From positions 1 through 22,887 of the forward strand of contig JAQUXG010000002.1 in NCBI GenBank assembly GCA_028692515.1: a stretch of DNA of 22,887 nt. Reading direction: 5' to 3'. Below, piece after piece: positions 22,171-22,887 of the stretch. Source of the DNA: Kiritimatiellales bacterium (GTDB lineage: Bacteria > Verrucomicrobiota > Kiritimatiellia > Kiritimatiellales > Tichowtungiaceae). Position numbers and translations under genes: made by a program. The notes under the pieces were generated by a model. It saw nothing but the letters and a program-made list of their open reading frames with translations. It had not been told where the DNA came from and did no database searches. Position 1 is the stretch's first letter, and the number at the start of each line of letters is the position of its first letter.

Positions 22171-22887
22171 GAAAGCCAAGCTCCTTCTGCATTAGATGAT
22201 AGATTTGATGGATCTTTGTCAAGCCTGCCGGCAGTTCGCGGTTGGAACAGATCGACGCGGCGGAGTCGGCCTCCTGCGGATGATAGCCGTGCAACCCCTT
22301 GATTTGCTTAACGCCCATGAAGCTTGGCACCATTTGAATTCCAGGATTCAGCAGAAAAATAAACTCGCCGTACATGCCGTCCTCAAACCAGACCCCCTCG
22401 TTCTTCAGCTCATCGGCGGAAAGAATCCGACCCTTTGGATGTTCCGTGAGTGCGGCGGAGATCGTTTGCCGCGCGGTGTCGTTGAAAAACCAGAAGCGCG
22501 CCATCGTCGAATCATAGAAGGCGGCATAATCCTTGTTCCAGCGCAGGCCGGTCTTCTCAATATCGGCGATCAGATTATATCCTTCGGTCACATCATGCAT
22601 ACCGTGGTCGGTAAAGACATACCACGCCACCTCTTTATAATGTTCTTCTGCGGTCGCAATCAGCCGGCGGACTTGCCGGTCATACCAGTGGATCAGATCC
22701 GTTACCTTGGGATCCTGTGTGCCGACGGCGTGCATCAGCGCATCGAGCTTGCCGAGCGAACAGTAGGCAAAATCAATCCGCTGTGATTCGATATCTGCCG
22801 TCAGGCGCGCCAGTTTGGTTTCATCGCTCACCGCGCTGTCGTGTACATAGTGCGGAATGCCGTGCCGCGCCAGCTCATCGAAAATCG
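22163..22887 (-). CDS. Alkaline-phosphatase-superfamily phosphodiesterase (5'-truncated)
   Basis: The frame is open to the right window edge, so the N-terminus is missing; about 240 residues are present. The segment VAWYVFTDHGMHDV carries the DHGM metal-binding motif of type I phosphodiesterases/nucleotide pyrophosphatases. Near the C-terminus, GLHGYHPQEADSAA carries the later metal-binding histidine typical of the family. FDELARHGIPHYVHDSAVSD and LDALMHAVGTQDPKVTDLIHWYDRQV fit the same fold. The nucleophile motif would lie in the missing part. Members hydrolyse phosphodiester or phosphonate bonds in nucleotides or lipids; the substrate here is unknown. Its stop overlaps the response-regulator start, suggesting one operon. 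Confidence 0.85.
   Translation of the reverse strand, partial: IFDELARHGIPHYVHDSAVSDETKLARLTADIESQRIDFAYCSLGKLDALMHAVGTQDPKVTDLIHWYDRQVRRLIATAEEHYKEVAWYVFTDHGMHDVTEGYNLIADIEKTGLRWNKDYAAFYDSTMARFWFFNDTARQTISAALTEHPKGRILSADELKNEGVWFEDGMYGEFIFLLNPGIQMVPSFMGVKQIKGLHGYHPQEADSAASICSNRELPAGLTKIHQIYHLMQKELGFRD

Noticed and set aside
1423..22887. BREX-like system (PglX-type methylase plus alkaline-phosphatase-superfamily protein)
   Set aside because: The methylase resembles the PglX branch, but the phosphatase-superfamily gene is about 17 kb away, on the other strand, in an unrelated operon. Its DHGM motif fits a nucleotide phosphodiesterase, and no BrxC- or BrxL-like gene is present.

Overview
The window looks like chromosome of a Gram-negative bacterium, probably of the PVC group (Verrucomicrobiota, Kiritimatiellota or Lentisphaerota). 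It encodes outer-membrane machinery (BamA, a Skp/OmpH chaperone, LpxD), periplasmic glucan synthesis (OpgG/OpgH) and a type III glutamine synthetase of about 680 residues. Its intergenic gaps hold degenerate dispersed repeats of a kind I associate with PVC genomes. The phylum is inferred from gene content and repeat style; no marker tree could be built.

Layout. Positions 1-372 are the end of a TonB-like protein. A repeat-rich gap (373-784) follows. Next is a tightly coupled three-gene cassette on the + strand (785-5198): a LexA-type self-cleaving repressor, a large N6-adenine DNA methyltransferase, and a PD-(D/E)xK nuclease. The cassette has a near-ideal sigma70 promoter with an E. coli-type SOS box (CTGT-N8-ACAG) just downstream of its -10. 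It looks like a restriction-modification island under autonomous, DNA-damage-type control, it looks lower in GC by eye, and it is bordered on both sides by inverted, degenerate copies of dispersed repeats. This is the most unusual system in the window. A 57-residue two-helix membrane ORF (5347-5520) follows it.

On the - strand, 9724-5515, are opgG, an unrecognised membrane-anchored gene and opgH, all overlapping. The opgH product lacks the N-terminal cytoplasmic domain of the enterobacterial enzyme.

From 9905 to 19098 the + strand carries tRNA-Gln(UUG), prs, rplY, pth, rpsF, ssb, rpsR, rplI, dnaB, bamA, skp/ompH and lpxD with gaps of at most about 60 nt. This block joins nucleotide supply, translation, replication and outer-membrane assembly in what may be a single transcription unit.

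A 252-nt gap (19099-19350) holds a good sigma54 (-24/-12) candidate and upstream inverted repeats ahead of glnN (19351-21399), which ends at a strong intrinsic terminator. The right edge, on the - strand, has a truncated alkaline-phosphatase-superfamily phosphodiesterase that overlaps a response regulator with an unusual C-terminal membrane segment. A small palindrome family of the form TTCC(A/G)A-N3-T(T/C)GGAA recurs in three intergenic regions.
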